The notes under the pieces are model-generated. The model made no database searches. It saw nothing but the letters and a program-made list of their open reading frames with translations, and was not told the origin of the DNA. Below, one piece after another: positions 1 to 11,810 of a DNA stretch of 64,000 nt (positions are counted from its first letter, which is position 1; each line of letters begins with the position of its first letter). The translations under genes were made by a program, and so were the position numbers. The stretch is from Mactra quadrangularis (lineage: Eukaryota; Mollusca; Bivalvia; Venerida; Mactridae): contig CM046301.1 of NCBI GenBank assembly GCA_025267735.1, positions 65,367,872 through 65,431,871 on the forward strand, read 5' to 3'.

Positions 1-1198
1 TAAATTCGTTCGAGGTTAGAGAATATTATGTATTAATGTACCCGTCCTTGACAGCTTTTCATCCACAAGTGAAAAGTTGCCGTTTCCATGGTAAGCGTTA
101 GTTACCTGCACACAGATATTTGGCAAACCGACAACAATTTGCCTGTAAATTGTACATAGATTTATCAAATCTTTACAGTTTATTATTTTGACATGATCAA
201 TTTAGATTTTTTTAATCACAGAGGTATATTTATACAAACCGTCTTAACGCTGTATTCGTAAGAATGTGAGACAGTAAAATCTTACTCGTTATGCAATTTT
301 TGTTCCTCGCCGTCAGGTATATCATCATATCATGTTCTATGAATCACTGAACCAATAAAAACTAATGTTTAGAATGTTTGACATTTTTGTTTGAAATGTT
401 TTTAATATCCGTTGGTCTAATCAAAAATGAAATATAAAAAATGCATAAACAGTAGAACCTGTCTTAACTGGGATCTGAACTCCGAACTTCTCAAATGGAC
501 GGCCTGCTTTTTACCATTACGCCACAGTACTAACCAAATAACTACATTCGCTATAGAGTATTTGAATATTTATTTGTCAAAAAACGAACATGTCAAATTC
601 TTGTCAAAGTAACTCTAGTTTGCTGTTTTGTTGTTTTATTTTATCAAATAGCATGTACATATCATTAAAGTCAACGCAATTACAGTTTATAGGTCCCAAG
701 CTAATGCAGTAATGCCGATAAAACATACATTATTTACGGTCATCATGTAACCGATATCTGGCTATTTATCTCCATGTGAAGTTCTTATACTTCATATTTG
801 TGCGGCAGCCGAATTAAACCACTCTTGCATGTTGTAATGACAATATTATTAGCAAACTACAATGTATTTCTGAAAAACAACTCCATTTCGATCTTAAGTG
901 TAAAAGTAAGATATTTTACTGAAACTTTCTGACTGCTCCTCGTAGAACTAGATGTAAGACAAACAAGATTGTGAATACATCGTAATTATATTTTCTTCCA
1001 ATAATCATACAAAGTGCATTTATATATGAATACTAGCAATAACATCTCAACCCTCAACATTTATGTTACATTCTCTGAGGTAATATTTTGTAGAATAACA
1101 TTCAGGATTGTTGCCAATATTTACCTGAAGTAAGGTATAAGACGTAACATGATCTGTTCATTTCGTACATAGGTAAATTTGTTACACAATATTTTACA
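1..1198. other. intergenic, no gene seen
   Basis: AT-rich non-coding sequence with short, unremarkable ORFs in all frames. The only structured item is a tRNA-like SINE head near 445-535. No exon with convincing splice sites was recognised. Confidence 0.5.
445..535 (-). mobile_element. tRNA-derived SINE head
   Basis: Read on the minus strand, this stretch has a pol III A-box-like block (TGGCGTAATGGT) and, about 35 bases later, a B-box-like block (GAGTTCAGATCCC). The cloverleaf is degenerate, so it is a tRNA-derived SINE remnant rather than a working tRNA gene. No clear body or target duplication was found. Confidence 0.45.
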
Positions 1199-1345
1199 AT
1201 GGCGGATCAAGATAAATATATTTTCAAGAATATACGCGCATTACTTTATCGTGGAGATGTTGACTGGAATCCAGCTCATTTCAATCCTGATTGTTTTGCT
1301 CTTCATGAAAATGCAAAAAGAAATTATAATGTTTATCAAATTTAG
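1199..1345 (+). CDS. small ORF, 48 aa, unknown function
   Basis: ATG at 1199 opens a 48-codon frame ending in TAG at 1343-1345. It begins MADQDKYIFKNIRALLYRGD and has a protein-like composition: charged N terminus, one Trp, several Tyr and Phe, and a DWNPAHFNPDCF stretch. The sequence before the ATG ends an AG (TACATAG at about 1166-1172) that could be a splice acceptor. A canonical AATAAA lies at 1443-1448, about 100 bases after the stop, in a T/GT-rich context, so this could be the last or only exon of a short gene. I do not recognise the family. It could equally be a chance ORF, since 48 codons is short. Confidence 0.35.
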   Translation: MADQDKYIFKNIRALLYRGDVDWNPAHFNPDCFALHENAKRNYNVYQI

Positions 1346-2389
1346 AATTAAGAACTACATATTGTAGTTATTAAAATCTGATTTTATTTCGTAAATAACC
1401 TGTAAGTAATGTATACATTTTGTACGTGTATTTTGTGTGTTCAATAAAATATCTAGATGTAAATGGCGAAATGCTATACTAAGCCAATAGCTTAAAAGCA
1501 TATACATGAGTATTATAGTATAAAAAGCTGGTCTGTTTTACATGATGTTTCATGGGAAAACAATCATTCTGCAAAGCTCAGAAAAAGATCCTTGTTTAAC
1601 GATACTTTTATCGACATAAAAAAGATCAAACCCAAAGTTTCCTGTAAGATGTCCTTCTTTGTTTAACTGAGAGGCCAGAAGACGTGTAGTCTTAAAGGAA
1701 ACAATCATCTAAAATTTGTCTTATCTATGTTATAATTTTCATTACCACGGATCTCATGTAATTGACATTTTCCTTCCAACGTTGAGAACAAATGGTCAGT
1801 AAGAATATACCATCACACGAAATTTCAATCTACATTACCGTGACGGTATTTCTTTTGATTGCATTTTTTTCAATTACGGTGGTAATTGCTCCAACTACAT
1901 TATTCTTTTTTAATTGTAAACGAACTAAGTAAATATTAGTTGACTTGAAGAGACATGTAATTTACTTATAATACTATTCAATTGACAAACGTTGTATAAA
2001 ACAAGCATCAAGATACACCCAAGCATACTGTGAAAGAATTCGGTGAACATACAAGTTTTTTTAGAGTTAGGAAAACCTATATTGAATCATGCTGGGGAAT
2101 CATGCAAGTAATGTAATACAGATGCATGACTACATGATACCATAAATGGCGATGTAAGATACAGTTTACAACATACCCAGCACGAATACACTTGAGTCTA
2201 TGCCAGAAGTATAAGATAATTATGTTCTCTAAAAACAGGATCAACGACGTATATATATATAATAGAACAATCCCCATATTGCTGTTACTCGACAAAATAA
2301 CTGGAGTCATTATATAACTTGAACTATTACACAAAACAGTGACTTTGTGTTGGACAGTTTTATAGTGATATCTTCACTTGACTGTATAT
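1346..2389. other. intergenic
   Basis: After the AATAAA at 1443 nothing is recognisable until the C1q promoter: AT-rich sequence with scattered stops in all frames. Confidence 0.5.
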
Positions 2390-2398
2390 TATATAAAG
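2390..2398 (+). promoter_or_regulatory. TATA box of C1q gene
   Basis: TATATAAAG lies 65 bases before the ATG of the C1q gene. With a usual TATA-to-start distance of about 30 bases, this gives a 5' UTR of about 35-40 bases. No other core element was identified. Confidence 0.5.
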
Positions 2399-2462
2399 TT
2401 TAATTATACGAGTAATTTTATCTCATTCTTATTGTAATCGGCGTATCTTGAAATCTAAGAAA

Positions 2463-5447
2463 ATGTTGTTTTCTATTGTTCTCGTGTTTTGTTTCATATC
2501 ATTGGGTCAATGTGAGGAGCAGAGAAGTTGTTCTCAGTTTGACTATTTAAACCAGCTGTTATTGAAAATGGTACGGTTTGAAGTAAGAGGAGAATCTTTA
2601 GAAAAAGAAATTGCTACCACAAACTCAAATGTTCAATTAACACTTGGTGATTTGAAAAATGAAAATTCTGTTATGAAAGGTATAATCAACGAATTGAAGG
2701 ATGTGATAGAATCGCAGGCAAATGAAATTAAAGAGCTTAATGAACACGTGAAGACATTAACAACAAAAACCACTGAAATGAAAGGTATGTGATTTTGGTA
2801 ATTTTTACAAAATGCTTCCAAGCTCTGAAATATGAATAAGGGTTCTGCTGTACGTAATTGGTGTTAGCTATACAATTAGGTTTTAAGTTTTACATCAGTC
2901 TTCACGTTATAGCACATACGAAGCTGAAGCGGGCAACATCAGTTTCAGCGACATCTTGTCGTCATATAGGTACCGTTTTAACAAATGTTGTTTGCTGTTA
3001 CTGCACATTGCTTCGTAGTTTATAAATAAACAGAATTGAAGAAATTCTTGTATGAGATCTTGGTCTGATTTTGCTATACATGTACATTGTTGATTATGAT
3101 ACGAAACATATTAAGTCAATCTGTAGCGCAGTGGTAAAGTGAATGTTTACGTACGGAGCCCTTAAAGTGTCAGTTTGAAACATTTCTTTATGTTTACAAT
3201 TATCTTGTTAAAACGTAATATTATATCGTTTTGACAAAATAATGTTGTTGTTGTTGTTTTTCAAAATACTTATATGGTGTATTTTGTATTTTTGAAAAGA
3301 TTATTACGTTTCAACGAAATAGTATTTTGTCGTTGAAATATAATGATTATTTCGAAAAACCGAAATGATAAAAAAGAAATAACACTAATAATTATTTTTT
3401 AAAATCGAAATAATATAATTTCGATGTTTCGCTTGTAAACAGAATTTTACGTACCATATAGCTGCGAAGCTAATGGTCTTTATTTCAATTATCGAGCAGA
3501 ATCCATACGTATTCTTATGTACAGTTAAGTAACTAAGAGTAATTGCTGCGACCAGGAATTCGCCTGCTTACATCTGCATCCGCTGGTGCAATTTCCAGCT
3601 AATAGCATGGATGCGGCCTTTGAATTATCCTTAGAATGTAGAACTTGACCAATGCTCGGCTCTAGAGAACCAGGAATGATTCCATGCCAGTTTGTGAAGC
3701 TGGAGGATTATGGAAATGTGATATAAGCATTATAAAATAATTTTTGTACTAACAACTTCTTTTTTCGATCATATTACACAAGTATGCAATAGTGTGATGC
3801 AGCATAAAGCCATTTCGACGACCGTTAGAGATGAATCATTTTGAAGGTTTTTATAAAAATTTCCAAATGAGCGAATAGCAGACCAACCATATTACACACA
3901 TTTGGTACACCCTCAAGTTTAATTGAAGAAGAATGAGATTATTGAGTTTACTTTTTCAACTGAGACGCGATACCCTTCATTTAGCGATGAATTATGGGCG
4001 TTAAAAGCTTCCGACAATAATACGTTGAAAAATATATATTTCCGGGCTAAGTCATAAACGACATAAATGCTTGACAATCTGAAACGAGCCTATAAATATT
4101 GCAATCATACAAAAAATGACTTTATTGTAGAATGGAGATTGATTTTATTTTGTGCCCTAAACTCGCATTCATATTAAATTGCGCATATTCAAAATATATG
4201 AAGCATTTTTGCAGGACCACACAGTTCTGTCCGTGGTAATGGTATCTACTGCTAAAAAGGTAAACAAAACATCCGCCTGTTGTGAAAATAAAAACAATAC
4301 TGCGACGGATTTTGCCTGTTTTAGCTTTTTGCACCTATTTAAGCGAATTTATTATGTGAGCTGTACTTGCTCGACCATAGCTTATTTCCTGTTTGTAGTA
4401 CATAGCCATTGACATGAAGAATAGAATAACACTATCATTTATTGGAACAAGATATTTATCTACAATCTGCCATTTTCATCTCATCAAAAAAGCTGTTTAT
4501 TTGTTCTTCTGATGTTCTAAACATTCTATGGCTAGAAAATGGCGTGGTTACATAGTCCTCATTAAAATTATTTAGATAATAATGTTGCATAAAACACTAA
4601 GTCCATATGATTTATCTTATAAAGTAAGTTCATTTATCAAAGCTACATACTACAAGTTATATTACGCTCTAAATTAAGCCAGGTTCACCCTCACTTCAAT
4701 AATTTATCATTGTTATAATAATTAGTTTTCTCTTACATTAATTGAATATCAACGTGAATATCAAGTAGTTAGTAAGATTAACTGTATTAACAGGCTTTAA
4801 TTTAACAAGCAATGTTTGTTTTTCATTTATGAGAGTAGTTTTAATACAACGCTATTTTTAAAATTGGTTTTTTAAATGTTCTGCAGGAATTTTTATATGC
4901 AGAAACGTTTCGACTCCTTGCTTTAAAGTAAGCAAGTGCTTGGAAAAGAAAATTGTCAAAGAAAACTCATGCCTGTAATTTACCTTAAAATTTAACGGAC
5001 TTGAATCTTTCTCTTTCAGAAATTATGGTCACCCCAAATATCATGTTTAAAGCCAGAACTGTCAAAGATAAAAATCCATCTCCAGGTGAAACAATAATAT
5101 TCCAAGATGTTATGTTTAACTATGGTGATGGTTACGACGAAACCTCTGGAACTTTTACTGCACCAATAACAGGGAATTATATGTTCACGATACATTCGTG
5201 CTTGCATGGCAAGAAGTCTTTCTTGTATGGTATTATGAAAGACGGTAGTGTTTACACTTCTGGTGCGTTTTATGATTCTGACTCATATCCATGTCATACT
5301 GCTGACGCTATGATGAGAGTTGATGCTGGACAGAAAGTATGGTTGAAATGTTTGGATGCACCATATGGTGGAAATATATTTTATGACTACACATCTTCAA
5401 CATACAATTACTGGAATACATTTTCAGGAATGCTTGTACATGTATAA
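2463..5447 (+). CDS. secreted C1q domain-containing protein, 2 exons
   Basis: Exon 1 is 2463-2784 (donor AAAG|GTATGT) and exon 2 is 5020-5447 (acceptor TCTCTTTCAG|AAATT). Both splice sites are phase 1 and together give 249 aa. I chose ATG 2463; an in-frame TTG at 2448 is not a eukaryotic start. Residues 1-17 (MLFSIVLVFCFISLGQC) are a signal peptide. Residues about 30-107 are rich in Glu/Lys/Leu with heptad-like spacing and probably form a trimerising coiled coil. The C1q globular domain fills exon 2, about 115-249, with the family pattern F..YGDGYD..SGTF.AP..GNYMF and a C-terminal SGMLVHV. There is no collagen Gly-X-Y stretch, so it is the coiled-coil 'C1qDC' type common in bivalves, where such proteins act as secreted pattern-recognition lectins. 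The ligand cannot be told. ATTAAA signals lie at 5466 and 5491. Confidence 0.9.
3151..3470. repeat. fragment of TTTCG-rich inverted-repeat element
   Basis: In the C1q intron. It starts GTACGGAGCCCTTAAAGTGT, close to the end of the element at 25988-26847, and continues with the same kind of alternating ATTTCG / CGAAAT words. The second terminus is not visible, so it looks truncated. Confidence 0.5.
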
Positions 5448-6290
5448 CAAGCTATTTATTGCTAAATTAAAGACGTTATCATTACAGTCTAATTAAATGC
5501 ACATACATGTACATGTATTCATACTATATTTTTGTATAAATTTGTAACAATTGCATCAAATTGGTTTATAATTCTTATCTCTATATGTTATAACTGTATG
5601 TAAACCATAGTGATCTTTTATTTCAACGACAATGTTTTATATGTTTTAAAGACTAAGATATTAGATAGAATTATAGAACACAATTTATATCATTCTACAA
5701 AACTTATTGAACAGTATATCAATGTTATACATTTTCCGTACATAGATCTGTACATTTTCATGCATGCTTGTTTCAAATTAGAAACTTTATACTAATACTC
5801 GTAGCTTATGTAGAAATATGGATTGTTTTCACTCTTAACGGTTTATACTATTAAATATTAAAACTCTGTCTTTTATTAGTACCCACTTATTTGGTATACC
5901 TATATACAGGAGTTTAACCAGAGCAATCTGAACAACTTTTAGATCAAACAATTTTATTTCTTCGAAAGACTGGCGATTTTTTTTTCAGACTTTTTATTTT
6001 GCGTCACTCTTTCCGTGATAGAACACTAAGGAACTCGTTTATATTTAAAAACTGAACATTTATTAGACTAAACAAAATGTTTGTAATTAAAAGCTTCCGA
6101 TTTCATACTTCATAACGACTAATAAAACCAGTTATTTTTAACATTATATATATTGATAATAATTATATATAAGAGTTCGGATTATTATGGTTATACTGTT
6201 GTATATATGATATATTATAAAAATGAATATTGTTGGACACAAACTAAAGAACCATAAACTGATAACTTTCCTACATAATTTAGAATAAGT
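5448..6290. other. C1q 3' UTR and intergenic
   Basis: The 3' UTR probably ends soon after the ATTAAA signals at 5466 and 5491. Beyond that the sequence is AT-rich without a recognised gene or repeat. Confidence 0.5.
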
Positions 6291-6420
6291 AGAAGGAGGG
6301 AGAAATCCGTAGAAATTATTTCATGACCAAGCTTCACGGAAGTATGCCCCTCTCGAGAATCAAAACTTTGACTCTCAAACAGCAGACTTGTGTGCTCGAC
6401 AGAGCTCTCGGAGTTGATAT
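6291..6420 (-). mobile_element. SINE fragment, tRNA-like head
   Basis: On the minus strand, a degenerate tRNA-like head (B-box-like TTTTGATTCTCGAGAGG) is followed by GGTCATGAAATAATTTCTACG. The same head-to-body junction is found in the SINE copies near 36.8, 41.8 and 48.7 kb. Only the 5' half is present. Confidence 0.5.
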
Positions 6421-7331
6421 GCACTGTTCTGCTGGTTATATAAAAGATACAAGTGAAGTAACAAGTATTATATGATACATCTTCATCATATTTTAACCAG
6501 TTTTATACACCAGTATTATTGTATCACAGCAACACTTCGTGGTAGACCAACTATATGGTGATTTAGAAAAATATAATCTTATGTAATGGTTTCAAGTGTT
6601 TTAAAAGTATTTGTTGTATAGCTATATTCATAAGGATAACTCCAACTACACAATGACGACCCTAGAACTTGACAACAGTTTTATTACATCATAACACTGT
6701 GACAGGGCCAGAGTCTACAGTCATGTGATCATCAATTACAACTTATGAAGTAAACTGCTTTTCGCCGATTTATCTTGGTTCTAGAAAAATTATTGAATAG
6801 CATCAAATAACGCATAGAATAACTTTTACCTTTCTTTTCATAAAAAAACCTCGAATAGGATCCTTTGAATTTGATTGTGAGCTTCAAATCCTTTGTACAA
6901 AAAAATAAATCGAGCGGTAAACTATGTCCTGTGAATATTTTGTTCAGAGGCTTAAGAGTTAAACACTTTAAATTCAAAAGCCTATCTGGGCATTTTGGAC
7001 TTAAAAATGTAACATTTATTTTATGCACTATATGGTTGTTTGGCTTCTGCAAGAATTCGACAAAAAAAAACAAGAGTTTTTTTACATTCGGAAGCTCACG
7101 TTACTAGACACCCTGGAAGCTATGAATACAAATTTACAACAATTTGAGTTGAATTTATGAGTGATTTCTCAGGATGTGGTGGATTTGTAAATCATATCCA
7201 TAAATGATATACCAAATCTAAGTATTGTTGCATTATTAAGTCGTGTTAAGAAAATGCGTAGTTTGAGCACGACTTCGTTTTTTTTTGAGAATCTTAATAG
7301 CATAAGTAGTCGTATATAGAAATATTATGTA
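6421..7331. other. intergenic
   Basis: No recognisable gene. Two overlapping ORFs on opposite strands between 6732 and 7107 lack family motifs and splice context, so they are treated as chance. Confidence 0.5.
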
Positions 7332-7547
7332 AGGCCACAACAAGTTGATCCTAAATTATGTTCTAGGGATTCGCTTGCATTTTAATTTTGACGGTTTATA
7401 CAAAAAATATAGTTGTTGTCCTCCCTCACTCATAAAATTTGATCAAACCGCTATATAAGGAAACTGAATTAAGATTTTTTTCTTCACTCGCTTATCCCAT
7501 TTTCCCCAGAAAAATCCGTAAAACACATGATCAACTTGTTGTGGCCT
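7332..7547. mobile_element. MITE, AGGCCACAACAAG family
   Basis: The 216-bp element is bounded by AGGCCACAACAAGTTGATC at 7332 and its exact complement ending at 7547. A second copy lies at 43113-43335, and a decayed half-copy near 36540-36655. There is no coding capacity. Class cannot be assigned because the target duplication is unclear. Confidence 0.65.
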
Positions 7548-7730
7548 AAAGACTGAGACTAGGAGTTTGTGCGACAGAGCGGTTAGATCGTTTGGTTGTT
7601 TATCATTAGATAACTAAATCTCATGATATCTGTGACGGTTAAAAACACAAAATCCTCCTCAATGCTTCCTTATGCAAATACATTTATTCATATTGCTCAA
7701 TTTATTTTATTTACTCTTAAACGGGTTTAA

Positions 7731-7995
7731 TGCCTTGTCAACACAATTTTGGTCATTTTACGGCGTCCAGCACACCTAACCTAGCTTTCCTGGACCATCG
7801 TCTATAACCAGTACTCACCTACCCTTCCACAAGGCCGGAAACTTCTCCACATTATCTAATCAATGGATGAAAATTGACATTATTGTCAAATTTTCAAGGA
7901 AGGGTATAACCTCCCGAGGTGGGAACCCGTACCCCCTTCGTGACACTAGATTCGAAATTCCGACGCGCTACCAACTGCGTTTTCGACTCAGGTTA
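7731..7995 (-). mobile_element. tRNA-derived SINE, family 1
   Basis: Same family as the copies at 12747, 19741, 23569 and 30571. Minus-strand order: tRNA-like head at the high-coordinate end, then a body containing GGTCCAGGAAAGCTAGG and GACGCCGT. The head is diverged (B box GGGTTCCCACC-like). It is non-coding; short ORFs across it are artefacts. Confidence 0.7.
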
Positions 7996-8644
7996 TATTG
8001 CTCAATACTTCGGAACGAAAACAGAGTCAAGTTTGTAAGAAGCTTTTTGTTCCAGAAAAGAGAAAATGAAAATTGGAAGTTTGATTCTCTAGTTATAAGA
8101 TTATTGTAAATAATAAAAAAAAATTGACACTGTACTTAACTATCGAAACATTTTTATGAATGTTTATGCTATAATTTTAAGTCAATACATTTATCCGGCA
8201 TGCCTTATAGCTGCCATTTGCAAATATTGATATTTATTTGATTCCTTTTAAAAATTTATCACAGTTAAATAGCCAGGGCTCGAATTTAACAAAAAAATGG
8301 GCTTGCAAATTTTTGCGAGTTGATTTTATTACTACTCGCAAAAAAAGAGAAAAAGTCACGCGTATATTTTTTCCTGCTTAAAATTTTAATAGCATACATG
8401 GATACTAATCATATACGCGCAAACACCATACACGTAGTACTATTATTTAACTGTAGATAGAAAAAGGGCGGTCTTGTGTGATAGACAAGAATATCGAACA
8501 TGCTTTTATGTTCAATCTTTAATTAATTCTATTGGTCTGACCGTTTCAATGCTGATTTGAGCACACCCTGAACTTTACCGTGTGTTATGGGATTTATCAA
8601 ACACTTTTTAAGCAATTTGATTGGCTGAGAGGGGGTCACCGTTG

Positions 8645-9057
8645 GGCGCGTTCCATTCTACCATTCCGGACACGTTCCTCATGTTCTGTCCAGGATGTGT
8701 GATTGGAATGAAATGGAACACGAAACTGTCCGGGACATTTGAATGGAATGAAACAGAACGCGTAACACAAACAAAATGGCTTATTTCCTTGCTGGCGTAT
8801 GCAGAATCGCCTCTTCTAACAGAAATAAAGCCTATTTATACCTATTTATACTCATGTCCACTTATTACAACTTATAACGCGAAAACTAGTAAGAATTTTA
8901 CTTCACCTATCGTCCAATGCTTTGTCAGCCATCTTGAATTCCACGATGCACCTACTCGACTGCGGGGACGGTCGGAACATGTTCTGAACGTTGTGCCGAT
9001 TTGTTCCATTGTAATTCTGTATGTTCTGGACGTTACAGACAGTGAATGGAACGCGCC
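8645..9057. mobile_element. MITE, GGCGCGTTCCATTC termini
   Basis: The 413-bp element has terminal inverted repeats GGCGCGTTCCATTC. It is flanked on both sides by CGTTG (8640-8644 and 9058-9062), a likely 5-bp target duplication. A 148-codon frame crosses it, but it has no recognisable domain and starts outside the element. Lineage is uncertain. Confidence 0.6.
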
Positions 9058-9064
9058 CGTTGTC

Positions 9065-9171
9065 TAAGTCGGATAGAGTACTCGTAGCAGTTTGATATGA
9101 GATTTATCAACTTGCTTTGCTCGTTGATAAATCCCATATCAAACTGCTACTCATGCTCTATCCTATACTTA
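9065..9171. repeat. palindrome, ~47-bp arms
   Basis: TAAGTCGGATAGAGTACTCG begins the left arm (9065-9111). Its near-complete complement is 9123-9171, around a short loop, so the DNA could fold as a hairpin. It begins 3 bases after the right target duplication of the neighbouring MITE. Confidence 0.7.
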
Positions 9172-9405
9172 GATACGTAACGAGTCGAAGTGCAGAGTAG
9201 GCGTGGTATTGATTTTCACCGGGATATGTGTAGGTGATAATTCGATGCAAATGTGAAAGGTGAGGTCGGGGTCAAATTGTACGCACTATACATTATACAT
9301 TTTTTTTTAATTATCACAGAATAACAATATTGCAAGATATTATATCACAATATAGCTAGAATAACTTAATAAAATAAAATAAATAAATATGTATATACAT
9401 ATATA

Positions 9406-9959
9406 CTTAATGAAACTTCTAAGTATCCCGATTTCCATATCGTAGGAAATGTTTCATTTTCTAAATTTATGTCTGATCGATATAAAAAGGTGTATAAGAC
9501 CATACTGTTGTCTGCTTGCATGGTTTCATGCTTCTTTATTGATACCAAACCGGTTTTGTCGTGCAAAAAGTGGAAATGGAAGATTTCTAATAATTATGAT
9601 TTTAGAGAAATATAGCAATTAGAAATCTTATCACTGCAGATGACGCACCACTTTGCAAAAGGCCTAAGGCAATACCTCGTTCTTGTAGCCACATTTGACC
9701 CATTTCTTGATTTTTCATCGTGCATATCAACACACTAATAACTTTCACCACAACTGACCCCGAAAAACCACATGCCCATTTTCACTTTTCAGCATATGCA
9801 TGACAGAACCAGTTTTCGATAAAGAAGCATGAGAACCATGCAAGCAAGCGACAGTATGGTCCTTTTAAATACACATTTCCATTATCGAACATACATAAAT
9901 GTTGAAAAATAAAAATTTCCTACTACATGGAAATCGGAGTACTTAGAAGTTTCGTTAAG
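9406..9959. repeat. long imperfect inverted repeat (foldback)
   Basis: About 9406-9575 is repeated in inverted form at about 9776-9959; both outer ends read CTTAAYGAAACTTCTAAGTA. Arms are about 170 bp with mismatches, and the spacer is about 200 bp. It looks like a foldback element without coding sequence. Confidence 0.6.
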
Positions 9960-9999
9960 TGTGTAATGATGTACAACACATTTTTCAACAAATTATATA

Positions 10000-10170
10000 C
10001 AGTACAACCTCTTTAACAAAACCCTCTGGGAGGGACTTAAGTTTGTTGCAGAATAGGGTTGTCTCTGCAGAGGATATATGTTACTAAAATTATGCCTAAA
10101 AGCAATATCAATAGATGTTGTTGTGCAGAGGATTTGTTCTGTAGAGGGCCACTCTGCAGAGGTTAAACTG
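10000..10170. mobile_element. pogo/Tigger-like MITE
   Basis: Termini CAGTACAACCTCT at 10000 and AGAGGTTAAACTG ending at 10170 are inverted, and match the CAGT..AACCTC ends typical of pogo/Tigger-type Tc1-mariner elements. Its 171 bp are non-coding. A similar end, CAGTAAAACCTCG, occurs alone at 28490. Confidence 0.6.
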
Positions 10171-10186
10171 TTTGTCTGTTTTTGTG

Positions 10187-10420
10187 TTTTGTTAGGTTTT
10201 ACGCCGTAGCAACACATTGCATAGGTCATATAACGGCAGTCAGTCAACCTACTCACTCCTCCTGGAAAGGCTAAACTAAGAAAGTATGTGCTTAGTAGTT
10301 GGTTAATAGCTAAATCCAAAGACTTAACCTTTCCAGGAACAGTAAGTAGGTTGACTGACCGCCATGGTATGACCTATACAATGTGTTGCTATGGTGTTAA
10401 AGCCAACAAAACAAACACAC
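10187..10420. mobile_element. two SINE family-2 tails in inverted orientation
   Basis: 10187-10285 (minus) and about 10303-10420 (plus) both carry the family-2 3' body with GTAGGTTGACTGACCGCC, GACCTATACAATGTGTTGC and a terminal GTTAAA. They sit tail-outward, about 30 bases apart, forming a large imperfect hairpin. Heads are missing. Other copies are near 36.7, 37.7, 41.9 and 48.8 kb. Confidence 0.65.
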
Positions 10421-11704
10421 ATCAAGACATTGCAAACCATGCCAGGCAAAACAAGAAAAATTCTACATTAGAACAAAGCATAATCTCTTCAACAAAATTA
10501 TTCACACTACATGTTTTTTATGATACAACACAAAAAATTAAAAAGGACGTAATAAAACATTAAAATTTAACAAGAAATCTAATCTGGAAACCACATTAAA
10601 GATTTCTGATAATTCAGTTGAAGTTCCTATGGTAAAAGCATCTTTATGATTGTGAGCTTCAGTTACCAAAAAATCAAGCGCCTATAGAACCAGGATGTTC
10701 AATAAACTCAGCGCGGAGCACCATCAGTTAAACATGGCATATTTAGAAAAGATAGGACCAGTGCTCGGTCACCGTGTTTTTTAGTAAAATAGAAATAAAT
10801 ATGTGAAAATTTTGTAGTAAGTGGGTAAATTATTAATTAGATATTATGAATATCTGTAAGTGATGAAAATTCTCCGACTATTTTACTAATTATAGGCGAA
10901 TAAGATGGAACAGTTCAAAGATGTTTTTCTAGCGATAACAGCAGGTGCTATCTGCATCTTTTGTCTGTAAAATACAAACAAGCATTTAAATGATCATAAT
11001 TTGTGGTTTTCCACAAGGGTTTGACTTATAGCCCTAAAAATAGACAGTAATCACGAAGTTTCCATTTTTATTTACTGAAATTTAGATGGGGTGAACGAGC
11101 ATAGGTAGTGACCGAGCATAGGTAGTTGACTCTATTCAGACCGTTGATCTTGATAAATCCAAATAGTGAAACATTTCTGTAGTAATGTTGTAGTAACACA
11201 GTTGTCAGGTATCTTGTAGTCTGGGATGTGTTAATATAAAGCAAGCAATGTCTCTTTGGTCCAATATGCTGTGTGAGATGTAAACATTGCTATATAGCCA
11301 CCAGTTAATCCACCTCTATCCTTTAATTGATAATCTAGACGATATTCTAAATCTGAAAAATAGATTTTATAACAAATATTAAAATCAATTATAACATACA
11401 AAATTATCTACGAAAAATGATGTTTGCTTCTTTGTGTCCCATTTTATCATTTTTTATAATATTGCAACAGTCTGCCACACATTCCGATGAGAAGCTTTGA
11501 TCGCTGGGTCCAAGCATTTAACCTAGCACAAAGCACTTCTAAGAACCAGGGCTGAACAACTACACTACTTGATACAAAAGCAGGTGTGAGAATGATTACA
11601 GAAAATATTCCATGACTAAACTTCACAAATGTGTAGAAGTTCCGCCTGGAAAACAAACAGAAAATCCCTTAACGGCAATCATAAGCCATATCAACTGAGC
11701 TAAA

Positions 11705-11810
11705 TACTGGTACACAGGTGACAGACCCAAATTTTCCTTATTAAAGTACATGTATATATACAAATGTACTATAATAAGGAAAATTTGTGTCTGTCATCTG
11801 TGTACTGGTA
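11705..11810. repeat. palindrome, ~46-bp arms
   Basis: The left arm starts TACTGGTACACAGGTGACAG. The right arm is its complement with about five mismatches, and the loop is about 14 bases. No coding content. Confidence 0.7.

Noticed and set aside
6732..7107. Overlapping 113- and 80-codon frames on opposite strands
   Set aside because: No motif, no splice context, low-complexity composition.
8621..9067. 148-codon frame on the plus strand
   Set aside because: It coincides with a MITE bounded by GGCGCGTTCC ends and has no recognisable domain.
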